A stretch of DNA of 64,000 bases from contig NC_092198.1 in NCBI RefSeq assembly GCF_043641665.1, forward strand, positions 16,459,001-16,523,000. The letters run 5' to 3'. This stretch comes from Enoplosus armatus (taxonomy: Eukaryota; Chordata; Actinopteri; Centrarchiformes; Enoplosidae). The notes beneath the pieces are model-generated. The model saw nothing but the letters and a program-made list of their open reading frames with translations, was not told the origin of the DNA and did no database searches. Below, piece by piece: positions 60,733-64,000 of this stretch (its first letter is position 1; each line of letters starts with the position of its first letter). Both the position numbers and the translations under genes were made by a program.

Positions 60733-63700
60733 GTGAGTTATTATTCTTCCTAATACTTTCTTTTGGATTGTTGTGTATTGTTCCATGCTGGCTTCTCTTT
60801 TTGCTTCCTGAAAAATCCCATAAGGTGAGGTTTCTGTCCTGATTGGAGTTGCATGTCCCCTCCATCTCCAGCCTTGTAACGTTCCCATCCTGCCCCTGCT
60901 GCTCAGTCTTGCAGGTAATTGACATCCGTTGCCAAACCACAGGTGAAAGAAGAGCAGGTTTCAGTCTGATGGTAGAGCCTTTCAAAGGCGGCTGACAGGA
61001 AAATGATCATCCATGTCCTGGAGGAATAGCTAATGAAATACTTTGCAGTTTTCTGTCATTGTTGCCTCTCTGTTCCACACCGTGTTGTGTTGTGACGCTC
61101 AGCAGTGTGGTGGCGGGGGTCATTGCCTTATCCTCACCCTGTAATATCAGGCTCAGGCTTTTATTGGCATGTTTGTGCTGTTTAGGTCACAAAGGTCCCA
61201 GCTCTCCCCAGCAGCAGGTGCACATGCACGAGCCATTATCGCACTCCTTGGCTGAAAACACAGGCAAGGAATTTGAGAGGGACCTAGCTACAGACAAAAT
61301 GGTGGACCTCCACAAAAGGCGACTCCACAGTTGACAGGAAATCACGTGACCTCTGCAGCACAAGTTGGTCATGGCGGTTAGTCCACTTCTGGCAGAACAG
61401 GCAAAAAGGCGGGAGGACTTTACAACAGTAAGATACAGGTTCTGTTAAGAACGGAGAAGACTAACTTTATATTGGCCCACTTTTCAAATCTCCAGTCCAC
61501 TAACTTCTAAAATATGTTTCTAATAAATAAACTAAATCTGTGTGTTGCTTCACGGGGGGAAAAAAATGACAAGAAGACCAACTTAGGTACTCTTGAGGAA
61601 ATTGCTGCATGTTCATGTAGTCAGCTGAGATTTGATTACAAATGTCTGGCAGTGTTTGTGTTTGGTATTCTTGTACTGACGACAACAGATAAGTTGCCTG
61701 TGATTGTTTTTTGTTTTGCTCCCAGTCTTGTTTTGTCAGAGTTTAGCAATTTTATGTAAAATAGGTTTGTGCTTCCTCTTGGCTTAACAGTTGCTGATTA
61801 ATGTGGTGAATTTAGTTTCCCCACCCAGACAGGACATCTAATTGCAGCGTATTAATGTTGCTTTGAAGGAGCGGTGCGGATGTGTGTTTAGATTGCTACA
61901 AGGTTTGTTTTGACGCGCGTTTATTCATGTGTTGATGCTTCTGGCTCTCGGTTCAGAGAGGCTGTGTTTGGCTGTTTACGGTGAGCCCTGTAGAAGCCCA
62001 GCTGCGTTGTCTGATAGGTTTCATCTTTAGCCTGAAGGCACTGGTCTTTGTCTTTACATGCTGTTTTGTCGTACAGTTTTTAATGAGCTTTACATCAACT
62101 TGAGTTCCAATATTGGATGAATGTGCAATGTAGACTGAATTCCTGGCGGTTTCCTTTGGTCACATTAATGTATGCTGTCATCCGCTGCTGTCTTGTCTGT
62201 GCGACGGTTCAGTGCACCAGATGCATAATGATGGCAGCCTCCTGGAATGACATCATTTCTTCTCTCCATCCTCTCCTGAAGTGCTCTCCGTGCCTCCCAT
62301 TCACTCCCCTTCCTCTTCTTTGCCAGTCTGGCGTTGGCAAGTGAATGTTGATGTTTGGTCTTTTGTCCCGTCGGATATGAAATAAAATCTTGCCAGCCAG
62401 TAGGGATGCACATTTTAAGTAGTTCTTTTGATTGATGATGGTTGTAGCACAACAAAGAATGGCACCTAACGCTACTGGTGAAGCCAAAGTGGAGGTGCCG
62501 TCGGCTGCAGTTCTTCAAATGATGGGACCAAAAAAAAATCTGCCTTTTGTGTTGAGGGCTGTTTTTAAAAAGTCCCAACTTTTCTGGTGAAATATAAAAT
62601 GAGGAATTTCTTTCTCGAAACAGTAGGGTCTCATTGGTTAAAGGTACCTTATTGAGACCACTAATAGCACTATAGAACAATGTTTATATGAGGGGACTAG
62701 TTTTGTTTGTAGTGAGGCAACAGAATACACGTTCCTTCCTTCTGTAAATTATTGTTGGCATTAATGTACAAAACAGCAAAACAAGTCCACAAAGGCCAGT
62801 GAAGAAGAACACAACACAACACTCACAAGAACACAAGAAATGCATTCAACAGCTTATTAGACCTCACATACACACAAAGCGTTATGGTGAGAAACTCTGA
62901 ATGTAAACGTAACTTTTGTTTCTCCAGATGGCACTAACTTCAGTTCGAATGTGTCTCTCAGAGGTAATTTTGAGAATTGTTCCTGAAGGAAGAAGCGACA
63001 TGTTTGCTCTGCTGACTACTGTCTTGGGCCATCACAGTTAATTGCGGTGGCTGAATGTGATAGCTTTGCCCATTCCACCTTAGCTCCACTTTAGTCCCAC
63101 CGTAGCGCCACCAAGGCTTCCTCTTTAAGACGTTCCTTCTCAAACCTATGGTCGCCATTACAGTCATTATGTTTGACATTTTTCTACAGGATATGGTCCT
63201 CTGGAAACCAGAAACAGGTTTACATCCACATTGAAAATGTTTTTTAGTCCAAAATATTTAGATATGCAAGCACGGAACAATATCTGTCTGGATTTTTGGT
63301 CAATTTAGACAAAAAATGTCTTCTCATCTGGCTGTTTTGAAAACATTCACAGTATGCTTCGTGCATCTTAAAAAATAGTGTATACATACACTAAATAGAT
63401 GCGGTTGAAATGATATAGTATGCATGTATAATGAAAAATGCAAGATCCCAGTGAGACAACTTCATAATTATATCAGCTCAACAGGACTGGAGCTTACCAA
63501 CACCCAGCACAGATGGAACAGCAGTGGCTTAACTGTAATGTCCACATGCCCAGTAGAGAGAAAAATCTTGTCCGAGGCCACATAGTAAAGGAAATGAAAA
63601 TGGTGCATTAATCACTTGCGCCAGGAATGCAGGCAATTATGTTGCAACATTAACAATAAGCTCTTTTGGCCTGATCACTAAAGTCCCTGGAACTCCAATA

Positions 63701-64000
63701 AAGACAATCTAAATAACAACAGCTTGATCTGGTGGACTATTATAAATGTCAACTTCTCCGGGGCTGCAACATTGCATAACGCGAATGATCCAAAGTAATT
63801 TCATTCTTTTTGATTGTTATTTGATTCAATCACCATATTTGTATATTCCTGCTTTCGCTCACACTACTTCAGCGGTGGTGACGTTTGCTTGCTCGTCTCT
63901 GCTGTCGCTGCATCTCATGGTTGTGTAACCGTTCTTTTGAAAACTAATCTGTGTCTGTTGGGTGTCCTGCACCACCGCTGCACCTGACTTTCAACTCAAG
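60733..64000 (+). other. rngtt intron 9 (continues beyond window)
   Basis: The donor GGG|GTGAGT follows LLDG. No further rngtt exon is recognised before the window ends, and no nested gene. Small open frames here are not supported. Confidence 0.7.

Noticed and set aside
62165..62680. 171-codon minus-strand open frame in rngtt intron 9
   Set aside because: No domain, no start or splice context, and the overlapping frames are equally open.

Overview
This is vertebrate genomic DNA, almost certainly from a ray-finned (percomorph-like) teleost. It carries four spliced protein genes with GT-AG introns, AATAAA poly(A) signals, abundant (TG)n/(TA)n microsatellites and several short interspersed repeats typical of teleosts. 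There are no prokaryotic features and no CRISPR array. I recognised no rRNA or tRNA gene.

Layout. (1) 1-10930: non-coding DNA upstream of the first recognisable begain exon, with two copies of one palindromic MITE and a probable larger repeat. (2) 10931-19640 (+): five 3' coding exons of begain, a PSD-95/guanylate-kinase-domain-associated synaptic protein. The start exon is not visible. A poly(A) signal lies at 20518. (3) 22671-24637 (-): rdh14, a two-exon short-chain retinol dehydrogenase, convergent with begain. (4) 26121-37580 (+): a complete 16-exon gp130-family class I cytokine receptor of 790 aa. Its order is signal peptide, Ig-like domain, cytokine-binding pair with WSEWS, three more FN3 domains, TM, box 1 and a short tail with a YxxQ STAT3-type motif. 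It is closest in character to IL-23R/IL-12R beta 2, but orthology is not settled. A poly(A) signal lies at 38522. (5) 39017-60732 (+, continuing past the window): the first nine coding exons of rngtt, the bifunctional mRNA capping enzyme. They cover the whole RNA 5'-triphosphatase domain and the start of the guanylyltransferase domain, including the nucleotidyl-lysine.

Joining the inferred exons gives frame-consistent coding sequence: 790 codons plus stop for the receptor, 323 plus stop for rdh14, 348 codons of rngtt in window, and 609 plus stop for begain in window. The genes do not form a functional pathway. They are an accidental neighbourhood: synaptic scaffold, retinoid/lipid reductase, cytokine signalling and mRNA capping. 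Gene spacing is compact only between the receptor poly(A) signal and the rngtt start (about 490 bp), and rdh14 and the receptor are divergent across about 1.5 kb.

The most interesting non-genic feature is a 558-bp hAT-like element at 15864-16421 in the last begain intron. It has a perfect 8-bp target-site duplication and carries one palindromic CRE (TGACGTCA) plus a 20-bp tandem repeat with two further CRE-like cores. A separate CRE next to an RFX-like palindrome lies at 13665-13698. I did not find a clearly novel multi-gene system.
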